In this document: one piece after another, positions 23,621-34,903 of the stretch | How the letters are laid out: each line of letters begins with the position of its first letter | Position numbering within the stretch: the stretch's first letter is position 1 | Assembly: GCA_014871385.1 (NCBI GenBank) | Contig: CM026425.1 | Location: 2,331,684-2,395,683, forward strand | Reading direction: 5' to 3' | Source: Ceratodon purpureus | Taxonomy: Eukaryota > Streptophyta > Bryopsida > Pseudoditrichales > Ditrichaceae | Length of the DNA stretch: 64,000 nt | Program-made: the position numbers and the translations under genes | The notes under the pieces: model-generated | What the model was told of the DNA's origin: nothing | Database searches by the model: none | The model's input: only the letters and a program-made list of their open reading frames with translations

Positions 23621-24802
23621 ATGGCGGGAATCCGCGAGTGCAGTCCTTTGCGGAGTGGGGGCTGCATTGTGAGCGCGATGCCGTGGACTGGAACGGAGTT
23701 GCATAGAATTCTGCTGTTGCATACGGGCGCGCACGGATTAGCGCCATCATGTTGTAGGAAGGGGGGTGTACAAGCTTTGAGAGAGTGGGCGTCCCCCTAC
23801 TTGTTTCTGGTGTGCTTTTCTGTGCGGTCATTTGCAACAACAGTGATTTTTGGTAGTGGGATTGAGGTGGAGTGGGCGAGGGCGGCGACTGCGCTCATCA
23901 CCAGAAGTGTTCAAGGTCGTGGAGTGGATCAATTCCGTTTGCACGTTGTCCTCAAGGGAGCGGTGATGGCGGAGGTGTCCCGGTATTTAGAAGAGGAGAA
24001 AATGTTACTCCACACCTGGGCAATTGAGCGTGGAGCAACCGAAGGGCAAGGTGCGCGCATTGTCACCTTTGTGGACGTTGATGTGCTTCGGAGTCTACCG
24101 CTTCCACCCCGCACTCATAGGAAGCCGGGGACACCCGAATACCTTTGGGGTCGGTTTCTGATCCGGCGCCATATCCAGCATGTTCTGAATTGGACTCAAC
24201 GCCGCGAAGAGGGTGACCCAACGGGGTTTGGGGAGTGGTTGAACGGGTTGATCAGAAACAAGTTGTTTCCAGAGCCGAAGGCGAATCAGGGCGATGGCGA
24301 GGATGAAGGCCGCGGCGAGGTCGGGGGGAAGGCGATCATTAGAGAGGAGGCAGGGAAACCAGGAGCCACCAATGGCCCAACAGACGGCAGCAACGGCGAT
24401 CAGCATTCCAGAGCAATCGGAGGGTTTAGGGATCGAGAGTGCCCACGGAGCGGCGATGAACATGGTCACCGAAGGAGCGACAAACCATGTTGCCATGATG
24501 GGGTCCGCTCCCCCGTTAGGGAGCCAAGACACGGACGAGCAGGAGCCGGAGAATCCAGCGCCGGTGGGGTACAGTTGGGAGCGGACGACTCCAGTGCGGG
24601 GCAGGGCGTCGGGGATGTTCGTCTTGCACATTGGAGACACCCCCCAGGGGTCACCAATGTCGCGGGATCCGCCCAACATGGTGCTCAATCGGAGAGCGCT
24701 TCGGGAGGCGATCAGGGGAGCGCAGATTGGGAGGGGACGAAGAGGAGAAGGAGGGGTGCGGCGTCGACTCGATCAGGAGGGCGTCGCGGGAGCTCTGAAT
24801 GA
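23621..24802 (+). CDS. piggyBac accessory open frame or 5' exon, copy 2
   Basis: This 393-codon frame is identical to that of copy 1 and overlaps the transposase frame in the same way. It has no known domain. Its middle part looks protein-like and its tail low complexity. Confidence 0.45.
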   Translation: MAGIRECSPLRSGGCIVSAMPWTGTELHRILLLHTGAHGLAPSCCRKGGVQALREWASPYLFLVCFSVRSFATTVIFGSGIEVEWARAATALITRSVQGRGVDQFRLHVVLKGAVMAEVSRYLEEEKMLLHTWAIERGATEGQGARIVTFVDVDVLRSLPLPPRTHRKPGTPEYLWGRFLIRRHIQHVLNWTQRREEGDPTGFGEWLNGLIRNKLFPEPKANQGDGEDEGRGEVGGKAIIREEAGKPGATNGPTDGSNGDQHSRAIGGFRDRECPRSGDEHGHRRSDKPCCHDGVRSPVREPRHGRAGAGESSAGGVQLGADDSSAGQGVGDVRLAHWRHPPGVTNVAGSAQHGAQSESASGGDQGSADWEGTKRRRRGAASTRSGGRRGSSE

Positions 24803-27661
24803 GCGCCCAGCTTGTGGCGGCGTTCGAAGGGGTGGTCAGCGCCGCGGACGAGGGGCACGGGGGTCGAGAAGTGCCCCAGTGTCGAGACAGGAGGAACCAC
24901 CCCAGATTTTGGCGGCCCCAGAAGGATGGATTGCACCTCCAATTCTACCGAATTTGAGAAGTCCATTTTCTTTACGACGAAGATTGCCTCAGGGAGGATC
25001 CGGGGAGGACCAACACGGTGCTGAGGGCATCGACGGCAGCCAGGTCGTTGAAGACCTTGGTGTGCAAACACCTCCAAGCGGTGACCAAGCATGGATTGCA
25101 GCCGAAGGTATGCACGGCATGTGCGAGTTTGTAGACGCGGATTTTGTCCCTGGTGCCAGCCCCCCGAGTGTCATGCTGCAGAGGAGGATAGCTACGGGGT
25201 TAGGGGGGGACCATGCTTGCGGTAATGCAGCATGTCCCCTTCCGGCAGCTCAGATGCAGCCTTCACAAGGGCTTGAGCATGCGCAATATACCCCACCGCC
25301 CACTCTGGATCTTGAATCGGTCACTCCCATACATGACCGAGCTTTCCCGAAGGTTCTCAATGTTCTTGTGAAGCTGTCGGTCTTGGGGTTTGACGGGACT
25401 TTGTGGGGGGACTTACAGAAGTTCAGCGGGATCGTGCAGTCACGGTATTACCACCCCGTGACTAATCTGCCCATGTATATCGTTGACTTCGGCGGGGGCA
25501 TTGGGCAACACCGAGTGCGAGTCTGCGATACGGAGCTGGACATTGAGAAGCAATTTCAGGGTGAGCGTCGGCTCGATCCGCTAGGTGTTGCGAAAGGGGG
25601 ATCAGCCACAGCTGACGCAACACAGGAAGTCAACATTACCAGAGAAGAAACCGACGATGAGGACCCGGAGTGGCGGGCAGATTTCGAAGACTTCATCTGC
25701 TCGCAGGCATCAGGTGAGGATTCTTTCTCTGACACTGCCTCGTTTGTGGAAGAACCGTTGAAGGAATTAGGCCTGTACGAGTATGACGAGGACGTCTCGG
25801 GGTGGTCCTTCGAGAGGCTCTTCGCGGACGACCAGTGGCAGGATCAAGCCACGACATTTGTGCATGACACAAACAACTTCACAGGACCGGTGCCTGGTCC
25901 TACGTCGGCACCGGCTGAGAGCGCGGAGGAATACTTTCGGCGGTACTGGCCCAATGATGTGCTTCAGCGAATCGTGCATGAAACAAACAGGTACCTCGGT
26001 AGATTGGCCTAGATGCGCTCTGTCTCTCTTCTGCTATGTCTGAGCTGCACATACATTCCGGGTTTGGCCGGTGCGAGTGGATGTGTCATCTCTGTCCTCA
26101 TCCGAAAGGCTAACTGTCTTTCACTGTCATGCTGTGCAGATATGCTTTGCAGCCTTCGGATGGTTTCCCTGCTCTGACCAATGGACGGTCAGACTGGACT
26201 CCCATTGACGTTGAAGAGCTACTTGCATGGTTTGGCATCCTCATTCTGATGGGGTTGAAGGAATTCCCGCACATCAGGTGTTACTGGGCAAAGAAACCAT
26301 TCTACAACTGCCCGGTCATCTCTGAAGTCATGACCAGACGCCGATTTGAGGCAATAATCAGGTGTGTTCACTTGGTGAACAATGAGGACGTGGTCACCAA
26401 CAAGACATCTCCCCAATATGACAAGATTGCAAAAGTACGTTGGTTGTGCGAGTCTTTTGCTTCTCTGTCAATGGCTTTATATAACAATGACCGAGTTTGC
26501 ACGGTGGATGAGATCATGGTACCCTACAAGGGTAGGTACTGCAACATCAGGCAGTACATGAAGGCGAAGCCAGTGAAATTCGGCGTCAAGGTGTGGGCGC
26601 TTGCTTCGTCAGAGTCTAGGTAATTCACACTCCCCACATTGTCATGGTTTACTACATGTTTGGCTTACTTCGAATTTATAGCTAGGGTTTGAGATACCAG
26701 CTGATGTTTGAGACCCTGTCCTTCGCCTGCTGATCAGTCTAACCAGCTTGAAACATTTCGTGGCTTTGAACACAGATATGTGTCGAACATTATTATCTAC
26801 TTGGGTGCTGATGATGCGAGAGCAGAAGGCGAATCAGTGGGTGAGGACGCTGTTCTTACAGCAATCCGTGGACTGGAAGGGAGGGGTCACGTGATTATCA
26901 CAGACAACTTTTTTACCAGCCCACGACTCTTCATGACGTTGATGGAGCGTGGTTTCTGGGCTACTGGAACATGTCACAAGACGCGGAAGGGCTTTCCGGA
27001 GTCATTGGCAGGGTTTCCGAAGACAGCGCTTCCCGACCGTGGTCATCTGGTGGTGAAAATGCACCGTAGTCGGAAGATTGCGGCGGTCTGCTGGATGGAC
27101 GCTAAACCAGTCTTTTTGCTCTCTACTGCTTGCGGTCCAGTTGGGGAGGGCACGTTTGCAGGGCGTTGGGTGGGGCGGGAGCGGGTAGATTTTCCTACAT
27201 CGCCTATCCTGTTGCAGTACCAAGCCGGGATGCGCGGCGTGGACGTGGTTGATCAGCAACGGCAGGAGTATAGCACCCAACTACACTCCCACAAGTGGTG
27301 GCATCGCATCTTGATGTTCATCCTTGACAGCACTCTCCTAAACGCGTACGTACTATACTCCGAGGATCAACGTGCTCGTGGGCTGCAACTGTACACCCGT
27401 GGATTATGGCATTACACCCTCGCGGAGTCCTTATGCCGTCCTCGCCTGAGAGCTGGGCACATCCGAGGTCCGATCCGGAACTTGGCTGCACGTGGATTGC
27501 ACTTATCTGCAGCACACGGCTCACTTCGGCGACGCTGTGTGGTATGCCACACTCGGACACGCCGCATGTGCCCAGGATGTGCCGGGCAGTTCATGTGTGA
27601 GGGCCGATGTTACCGCGTCGTCCACACACAACCTGGATACTATGCAAACTTTCCTAACTGA
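24294..27661 (+). CDS. piggyBac transposase, copy 2
   Basis: Exons by analogy with copy 1 are 24294..25990, 26140..26619 and 26776..27661, with the same splice sites and preserved frame. The catalytic aspartate motifs (CTVDEIMVPYKGR, ITDNFFTS, GVDVVDQ) and the cysteine-rich C-terminal domain are all present. One residue differs from copy 1 (Gly instead of Ser near residue 256, in the disordered N-terminal exon). Both copies therefore look able to make enzyme, subject to the uncertainty over the true start. Confidence 0.85.
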
Positions 27662-28624
27662 GATCACTAATCCCATGTCGTGGCAGTAGTGGGTGTTGCA
27701 GGATCAGGGCTGGATGGCGCCGTTGGTGGGCAAATGGTAGGGTTCCTTGCGTGGTTGGATGACCTTGTTTGGTCTCGAATCTGACTCCACCGGAGCGGGC
27801 GTGCATGTTCTAGACCTTCTTCGGATTTTTGTCCATAGCGTAGTCTCATCTTTAGCACATCTGGTTTGTCCCTTTCGGTGACGGCAAATATGTTTTGGGA
27901 CCTCAGGCCGATTGGGAGCGTAGTTTGTCTTTCGAAGTAGTCCATCGTTATACGGTGTGCGGTTCTCAGAGTTTACTGTACGGAGCTTCAGCAGAAGGCC
28001 CGTAGATGGTAGCCCGATTGTAGCGAACAGAAGTACTAGGATGCGTTTTGCACTCTCTTTGACAATTTTGAAGCATTTTGAATGCCATATCGGCAATACT
28101 ACAATCGGCCTCTGTCATTTGTTCATCTGTAAGTGTTTTTCGTTGAACTTGGTTCTCAGTTGTGGTGCATCAATCCTAAACACGTAACTTGTTGTGCGGA
28201 GGGGTGTCCCCGGTAGCAACCGCTCGCCCCGCATGACCAACTGCTACGGTTTTGATGGCGTGCCATGGCAGCATCCACGCAAGAAAACCGTTGGGATTCC
28301 CGCCACGGCTGGGCCTGCGTGGCGCCCAGTCGCCCTAGACACGTTCGCCCAGTCATCCCTTCTGAGCGCGTACTACACGTTGTTGCCTGGCGGAGCACCG
28401 GGCCACCCGTGGCTTTGTCATACGGTGTACCCCCTCTACGCATCTACCTAAAAATTGCCAAATCGCGAGCAGTAGGTGCGATGCAAATGACTGTGTGGGC
28501 ACTGGAAATGCACTCCGACGACATCGGAACGGTTGAAAATAGAAATCGTGTTCTCGACAGAGCACCGTCCCAGGCTTAGTTGTGTGTAGAGCTACGTTAC
28601 GGCCATGTATGTCGGGACCCCAAG
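27662..28624. other. 3' internal region of piggyBac copy 2, no gene seen
   Basis: Same as the matching region of copy 1, with two of the three substitutions between the copies (27959, 28614). A 76-codon frame opened by the 27959 change is not credible as a gene. Confidence 0.4.
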
Positions 28625-28641
28625 GGACGTTCAGGGGTTAA
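28625..28641 (-). repeat. right terminal inverted repeat and TTAA target duplication, piggyBac copy 2
   Basis: GGACGTTCAGGGG followed by TTAA. Confidence 0.9.
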
Positions 28642-28799
28642 GGCAGCTTTGCACTATGGTGTTACTACAAGTAACGGAGGTCGGTTACGAAATCGTGGAT
28701 GACTCGAACCGCCGCATCTTTGAATTGCCAAAGTGTCATTTAAGAACTTCCTTGAAAAGGTCGGAAGATTCTCATGGTTACTGGAGAAAATCGATTTAA

Positions 28800-29621
28800 T
28801 CCCTAAAGTTAAAAGGCCTCAAAACTTCCGAAAACCCTCAAAATTTAGACTCTTTCATTACAAGGTGTAATTTAAGTTTTGATGTATTTTGGGGGAAATA
28901 ACCATAGGATCTAATACCTTACTTGTACATGTATATATACCCCAAATCTTAGATTCAAAATCCTTTCCGTTTGTGAGATCATAATGTTCTAAGTTGAAAG
29001 AAAAGTTTTTATCCTTTGTTGCAAAATGGATTTTAGGTGTTTTGTGAGCCAAAAAAACCAATTTCAAAAGCAAACTAGATGTGAGGCTCTTCAAATTCTT
29101 GTTCCTAGATGAGTTAGGAATATGTCCATGGAATTTTTTCGCTCATATGACCTACAAAACCTACAGAAATGCTTGATTTTTCACATGGATGTATGCTGAA
29201 ATTCAAATGCAAAGGGCTGGTCTATGATAGTAAAAAAGGCACACAAAGAAATATTGGATTGAAAATCCAAGTAGTGAGATCATGCCTTCAAATTTTATTT
29301 ACATGTAGAAAAAAATAGAAATAAATTAAAAATTAAGAAAATTAAAAAGGTAAAATCTCAATTTTTGGTAAATTTCTGAAGTTTCTGTGATGTATTTAAT
29401 TTTGGGCAAATTTCAGCATGTCCGAATAGTGTTTTCAAACTTTGACTGCGAATATCTCCTAACGTATAAGGAATTTTTGAAGCATGAATGGGCTCGCTAG
29501 AAAGATATGAAAATTTCCCATGTTGTGCCAAAGTTAGAGCCACATCCGGTAAAATTTGACTCATAGGGAGCCTGACTAGACCCTAAATCATACCAAAATT
29601 GCTGAGTTGACGCTTTAGAGG
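28800..29621 (+). mobile_element. non-autonomous piggyBac-type MITE, member 1
   Basis: 822 bp of AT-rich non-coding DNA lies between TTAA at 28796-28799 and TTAA at 29622-29625. The ends are TCCCTAAAG and the inverse of CCTCTAAAG. Internal sequence (ATGCTGAAATTCAAATGCAA, later TTGGATTGAAAATCCAA) matches members 2 and 4. There is no coding capacity. The TTAA targets and C-rich ends point to mobilisation by a piggyBac-type transposase. Confidence 0.7.
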
Positions 29622-29625
29622 TTAA

Positions 29626-31261
29626 ACGCTTCCATGCTAATGTTCATCTTGAGCAACAAGAGGAATTAGAAGTTAAGCTGCAATCATCTTAAAAAAGAAA
29701 ATTTGTTTTATTATGCTTTACGTTATTGGTGTCGCTTGTTGCAGGATCCATTCCAAGTCATGTCATTTAATTCCTTCTTACTATAAATCTCTGATATTTT
29801 TATATTATTATCATGTTTAATGCGAAGCTACCCTTAGAGAGACATCTTTTTCCAACTCATACATATGAGTTTATGGTTGTGGTTGCACTCTCTAAAAAAC
29901 CCACACTAGCATTCAACTTTGACCACCGTTTTTGTTTGATGTCTAGTATAATGTCACTATCCTTCCTGATGGTAGTAGTTATGTTCATTTCATCTACATC
30001 CTCCGGATATTGAATTTTTGAACATTGACAGAAGGTACTGCACAAAGAGTCACTTGATCCAAAATACGGATCTTTCCAATGGATTCCATAACATTATACA
30101 CTTGAAAACTTTAGCCTGTTGCCATGCAACAACTGAGCTTTTTATTATCTTGCCCTTGACATAAATTATTGAAGATACCATTGGGGATATATGCGTCTTC
30201 AGAAAACGTAAGTGTTCAGTAGGTTGTCGAATATTGGGATGATTGGCCACTTTGTATATCAATTTCACATGATTGTACTCTTTAGTTTCGGAAGAACAGA
30301 AACTGGCTGGAAGTAATATTCTGCAGGCTGGTAGGGAGCTACTATCATCTCTTCGCTTTGTGGTTTCGGTGTAACAGTTGTCCCCGAAAGCAAATTCATG
30401 CCTTCGCATCATTTTGTGATTCAATTTGCCCATACACTTGTGGACACAGAAGCACTGTCATTGCAAAATGATTTGCTCATGATTCACACTTCTACGGCTG
30501 TACTTCAGCACACTTGTTTCGGTTCGTGCCCATGTCTGACACACAGATGCAATTACAAGGTCCTGTTTTACTCTGTCATGACTGAGAACTTTTCTTCACG
30601 GGTGACAAGAAAACGACACAAATCTCTCCACAGCAAAGTCTCAATCGAAAGAATTGTTTCTCATATTCGTTTTTAATTTGAGCATTAATCCTTTGCTCCT
30701 TCACTTGAATTCCATTAGGGAAGGCTGTCCCATCAACTCATCCTAACTCAATACCAAATTCAAAACTCGAAGCTGAACCGGGGGTAACACCAGTTCTCAT
30801 TTTCGAACTCCCATCTACAATTCAATCCTTCATCTTTCCAACATGTTCACATGCCACTGCTCATTGATTAGATACCTCCTAAAACTCGACACCAATCTGC
30901 ATCCTGACACTTGACTTTCACACCCTGTATACTCTAAATTGCAAATAAATTAAGCAGCGCTAAAGAACTAAATCAGGACATACAACAATGATATCCTAAT
31001 CAAAGTGCAGGACTTAACACTCATCCTACAAAACTCAGCTGTAGAATTGCACCAGGTGAAGCGCTTACAACAGCTGTTACTATCCTTCCATCAGATTTCC
31101 ATTGTGACCTACAACTATCTCACTGTTCTCAATGCATCCGGGTACATCATATCGATTACATCTCTGAACTCTGCATGCACTGCTTTCAACAACATTAAGT
31201 TCGAAACAAACCCCTCCAATCTCTCATCAAAACAACAACACAATACACCCTAACCCATACG
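29626..31261. other. spacer downstream of RHM, partly duplicated
   Basis: No gene is seen. The part from about 30.5 kb aligns weakly with 19.8-20.0 kb downstream of the UER1-like gene (shared TGCAATTACA and TGTCATGACTG anchors). The remainder is AT-rich with short frames only. Confidence 0.4.
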
Positions 31262-31498
31262 CATCCACAACTTCATCTTGACGTCCATGTCCGAAACTCA
31301 AATTTCAGTGCTCAAATAGGCCTTTACACATACATGGTCACTTATTTAAAGAATTGCCCACCGAAAGCAAAATTGTACTTCCTAACTATAACATATCTCT
31401 ATATCATCAATCACTCTCTCAGTTTCTATAATCCAACCTCAAACCACCTTACCCTACCTATACCAGCAGACCCGTCTCCGAACTCACAGGAACTACGT
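31262..31498 (-). repeat. duplicated 3' flank (RHM copy)
   Basis: Counterpart of 20461-20796, shorter by about 90 bases next to the stop codon. It carries the same anchors (GTGCTCAAATAGGCCTTTA, ATTTAAAGAATTGCCC) among many substitutions. Confidence 0.75.
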
Positions 31499-33788
31499 TT
31501 ACTTGCTCGCGGGCTTCGTCTTCCTGTTCGGCGCAAACACGAACTTTATCAACGACTCCTTGATCCCCAGCATCTCCGGAAACTCCTTCGCCAGCTTCGA
31601 CGCATCCATCTCGTTGTTGCTCCGAGCTGCCACGATCACCTTCGCTTGCTCCTCGATCGTGAAGTTCACCCACGACAGCTCCGGGTCGATGTACTCCTTG
31701 TACATCTCCATGATCTCGTTGTGGCTCACCACGCCCGGGTTCGTGAAGTTCCAGATGCCCGTCAGGTTGCGCTTCGCCATCTCGATCGAGATCGGCAGCA
31801 GCTCGTCCAGGATCGTCATGCTGTTCGGGATGTCCACGATCTTCTGGTACCGCACGATCTTCGAGATGAAGTTGCGTGGGTTCTGCAGGTCGGATGAGAT
31901 GGGCATGCGCACACGCAGCGTGCACACGTTGTCGAACTCCCTCAACAAATCCTCCACCTGTACCACAAAGAAGTAAATCCTCAGCAATCAGAGGTTCCAG
32001 GAAAAATGAAAAAGCATAATGAAAAATGAGCAATCCGTACCAGCATGGACAAGAATAACCGATCGGCATTGCCAGATCGTCAAGAAACTTAAAGACAATG
32101 GTCGTTAGACACGACTACAGCAATGAAAAAACGAAAAAACCCATGTCCAATTTCGACTGAAATTAAGAACGGAAGCTCACCATGGCCTTCGTCTTCGAGT
32201 AATATGACCCTGCGAAGTTCGGCGTGTCCTCCTCCTTGAACCCGATCCCGCTCCCCAGCGGGTGCTTCTCATCATACTCGAAGATGCACCCGGTCGCGTA
32301 ATTCATCAAGTTCAACCCGTTCTGCTTGCACACATCGGCCAGGGTCAAGGTCCCAACCACATTGGCCCGGATCGTCTCGACCTTGTGGCTCTCACACCAA
32401 TCCACGTTCGGCCGCCCAGTGACACCCGCAGCATTGAACACATGCGTGGGCTTCACCGCCGCCACATCCGCCTCCAAGCTCGACCGATTCTCCAGCCGCC
32501 CAGATCCATACTCATACGATATCCCCTGCTTCTCACACAGCTTCCCCAACAAGCCCCCGAGCCACCCGGTGCGCCCGTAGATCAAAAACTTCAAGCTGGG
32601 ATCCATCTTCTTCGCCGCGACAGCGGGCACCACAGGCTTCTCCACGACCTCCTGGCTATGGACACCGTTCGCGTTGGCAGCCTCTGCCACCACCGCCGCC
32701 CCACCCCGCTGCATCTCCGCCAGCTTCTCCACGCCGGGCATCGTCAGCGAAGCCGGATGCGGCACCAGGGCACCGCTCACATCACCCCACCAGTCCGGGT
32801 TCGCGGTGTACCAGTCCTTTGTCTTCTGCAACCCATCCACCCAGGAAGTCCTCTCCTGCCACCCGAGCTCGATCAGCTTCTTATCATCCAAAAAGTATCG
32901 CTGATCGTTGAAAGGCCGGTTGTCTACCATCTTAATCGCCTTTTTGTAGTCGAGGTTAAACAAGTTGCAGATATCTTTTGCAACATCGAGGACACGACGC
33001 TCTTTCTTCGTGCCGATGTTGTAGACATGGCCTACGACACCCTTGTGGAGGACGCATTCGAAGGCCTCAGCGACGTCCTCGCAGTAAAGGTAACTGCGAA
33101 CGTTGGATCCGTCACCGTGGATGGGGAGAGGCTTACCCTGCATTGCGAGGAGGATGAACTTCGGGATCAGCTTTTCAGGGAATTGGTTCGGGCCATAGAC
33201 GTTGTTGCCGCGGGTGGTGATGCAGGGGAGTCCGTAAGAGCGGCCGTAGGCCATGACGAGCATCTCCGCGCCAGCCTTTGTAGCGGAGTAAGGATTCGTC
33301 GGGAGGAGCTGGGAGGCCTCGTGGTTTCCCACGATGGCCTCGGCTTCGGTCTCACCATAGACCTCATCAGTCGAGACGTGGATGAAGCGCTTGATCTGCC
33401 CGCCGGCGACCTTGCACGCTTCGAGAAGGACGTGAGTACCGTAGATGTTGTTCTTGGTGAATTCGAAGCTGTTACCGAAGGAGTTGTCGACGTGCGTCTG
33501 GGCCGCAAAGTGCATGATAGTGTCGATGCCCTCGGTGATGAGCAGGAAGTTCACGAGGTCGGCGGACGCGATGTCACCCTTGACGAATTTGAAATTCTTC
33601 GACGCCTTCGAAGGGAACAAGTTCTTCAAATTCGAACAGTAGTCCAGCTTATCTAGCACCACGATCTTGTAATGCGGGTAGTTCCGGATCAGCCGATTCG
33701 CAACGTGCGACGCGATGAACCCCGCCGCCCCGGTAATCAGGATGTTCTTGGGCTCGTACATACCTGCACTCTCCCCTGAATTCTCCAT
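31499..33788 (-). CDS. RHM: UDP-L-rhamnose synthase (fused dehydratase / epimerase-reductase)
   Basis: Exons are 33788..32181 and 31957..31499 with a phase-0 GT-AG intron, giving 688 residues against about 670 in Arabidopsis RHM proteins. The N-terminal UDP-glucose 4,6-dehydratase half has the GAAGFIA loop (20-26), the T-D-E signature (140-142) and Y167-x3-K171. A Pro/Ala-rich linker (about 345-390) leads to the epimerase/reductase half with GRTGWLG (405-411) and Y530-x3-K534. The enzyme makes UDP-L-rhamnose from UDP-glucose in the cytosol for pectin, arabinogalactan and flavonoid glycosylation. Coding sequence is strongly GC-rich at third positions, unlike its AT-rich surroundings. The start is the first ATG after a likely 5' leader intron. 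The C-terminal exon is almost identical to that of the neighbouring UER1-like gene. Confidence 0.97.
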
Positions 33789-34480
33789 CGCTACCTAACA
33801 AATACGCCCTCACCCGACAATGCACCTCTCTTCACGCCTGCACGAAATGAAGAAAAGCCCACAAACACCCCCTTATCAACACCACTTGCCAGATCTAAAA
33901 ACACTCACATAACCGCAACCACCCTAAACCCGAACTCAACATCCGCATCCACTCCCCAAAAGTAAAACCTCTAAAACTAGATCTCACCGCAAATATCACA
34001 AATAAAAGCTCCCACCTTTGAACCCACTCAGAGCTCGTTCAAACAAACTTCACCTCCTAACTAAAAGTAGCTTCAAGTCACACAAGTCTCAGCAAGTAAA
34101 AGCTAGGATCTCTCCACTCAACCAAAAAATAGAACCCAGGCAAAGGCTCAACCTCTGAGATCCTCGGGCTCAACGAAAAAACTAGCGAATGCTCAGGCCC
34201 TGGAATCCACAGCGAGTGAAGTCTCAACCTCTAGGGACCTGAAACACGACGAGAAAAGAAAGCCAACGGTGCGTACCTGTGAAGATGGGGAGCTTGGGAG
34301 GAGGAGGAACCTCGCAAGTGCGTGAGAAGAAACAGGCGTAGATTGAGGTCACAGTGGTGGCCGATGCGAAGTCCTGATGACTCCCGAGGCTATGCTATGC
34401 CTTGCCTTGTGGCTTCTGCCTCCGATGCCCTGCTGCTATCTGAGACTACCACTGGGAGTGAGTAATACGGTCTCCGGCGA
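33789..34480 (-). promoter_or_regulatory. RHM 5' leader with a probable leader intron
   Basis: In gene sense a strong donor CACAG|GTACGC lies at 34277/34276. An acceptor TTTGTTAG ends at 33795, just before the ATG, which would give a ~480-bp intron in the 5' leader. Such leader introns are common in highly expressed plant housekeeping genes. Upstream to about 34480 the sequence is GC-richer and likely holds the first exon and core promoter; no clear TATA box was seen. Confidence 0.5.
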
Positions 34481-34845
34481 CGCTCTTATGAAGAATTTAC
34501 GAGGAGCATAGATCTACTTACTGGGGATCGGAGCGGCAGATCAGGGGCGAGTGCACACACGTTTTGTTCCACTGTGCAGGCGTAGATGTGAGTCGTCCAT
34601 GGTAGACTACTAAAGACTGATCGCTCATGCCCATGAATTTTCTTTTTGCCACAATAAACTAAAAACAAATACTAATCTAAAAGAGAAACTGAAGTTTCTC
34701 TGGGGGTTCCATCCCAGTCATCTTACCAGTCAGTAATCGTATATTCCTCCTATTCTTTTGGACACAAAAGTAAACTGTTTTATTTCCAATGCAAAACCTC
34801 ACAAATATCACCATGATCATGTATGTATTGGTTCTTAGTTTCATC

Positions 34846-34903
34846 ATCTTTCCTGTTCATGTTTTTTTTTTTTTTTTGGTGAGATCTTTCCTGTTCATGT
34901 TTT
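34846..34903 (-). repeat. oligo(dT) run between 20-bp direct repeats
   Basis: ATCTTTCCTGTTCATGTTTT occurs at 34846-34865 and again at 34884-34903, separated by a T-run and GGTGAG. Read on the minus strand this is a very short sequence ending in poly(A) between target-site duplications, as expected for an extremely truncated LINE-driven insertion. Replication slippage is the alternative. Confidence 0.45.

Larger units (their letters stand above)
23321..28637 (+). mobile_element. piggyBac transposon, copy 2 (complete)
   Basis: This copy has the same length (5,317 bp) and orientation as the first, with TTAA duplications at 23317-23320 and 28638-28641 and the same 13-bp terminal repeats. Differences seen against copy 1 are at 25059 (Ser to Gly in the transposase N-terminal part), 27959 and 28614. 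Flanking DNA differs from that of copy 1, so the two are independent insertions and not one duplicated block. Confidence 0.95.

Noticed and set aside
31334-32069. Long frames on both strands across RHM exon 2 (and likewise 20732-21352)
   Set aside because: They are other-frame shadows of the same GC3-rich exon, repeated at both gene copies because the exon is duplicated.
32262-33656. A 464-codon plus-strand open frame opposite RHM
   Set aside because: It is antisense to strongly GC3-rich RHM coding sequence, which removes stops on the other strand. The translation has no domain.
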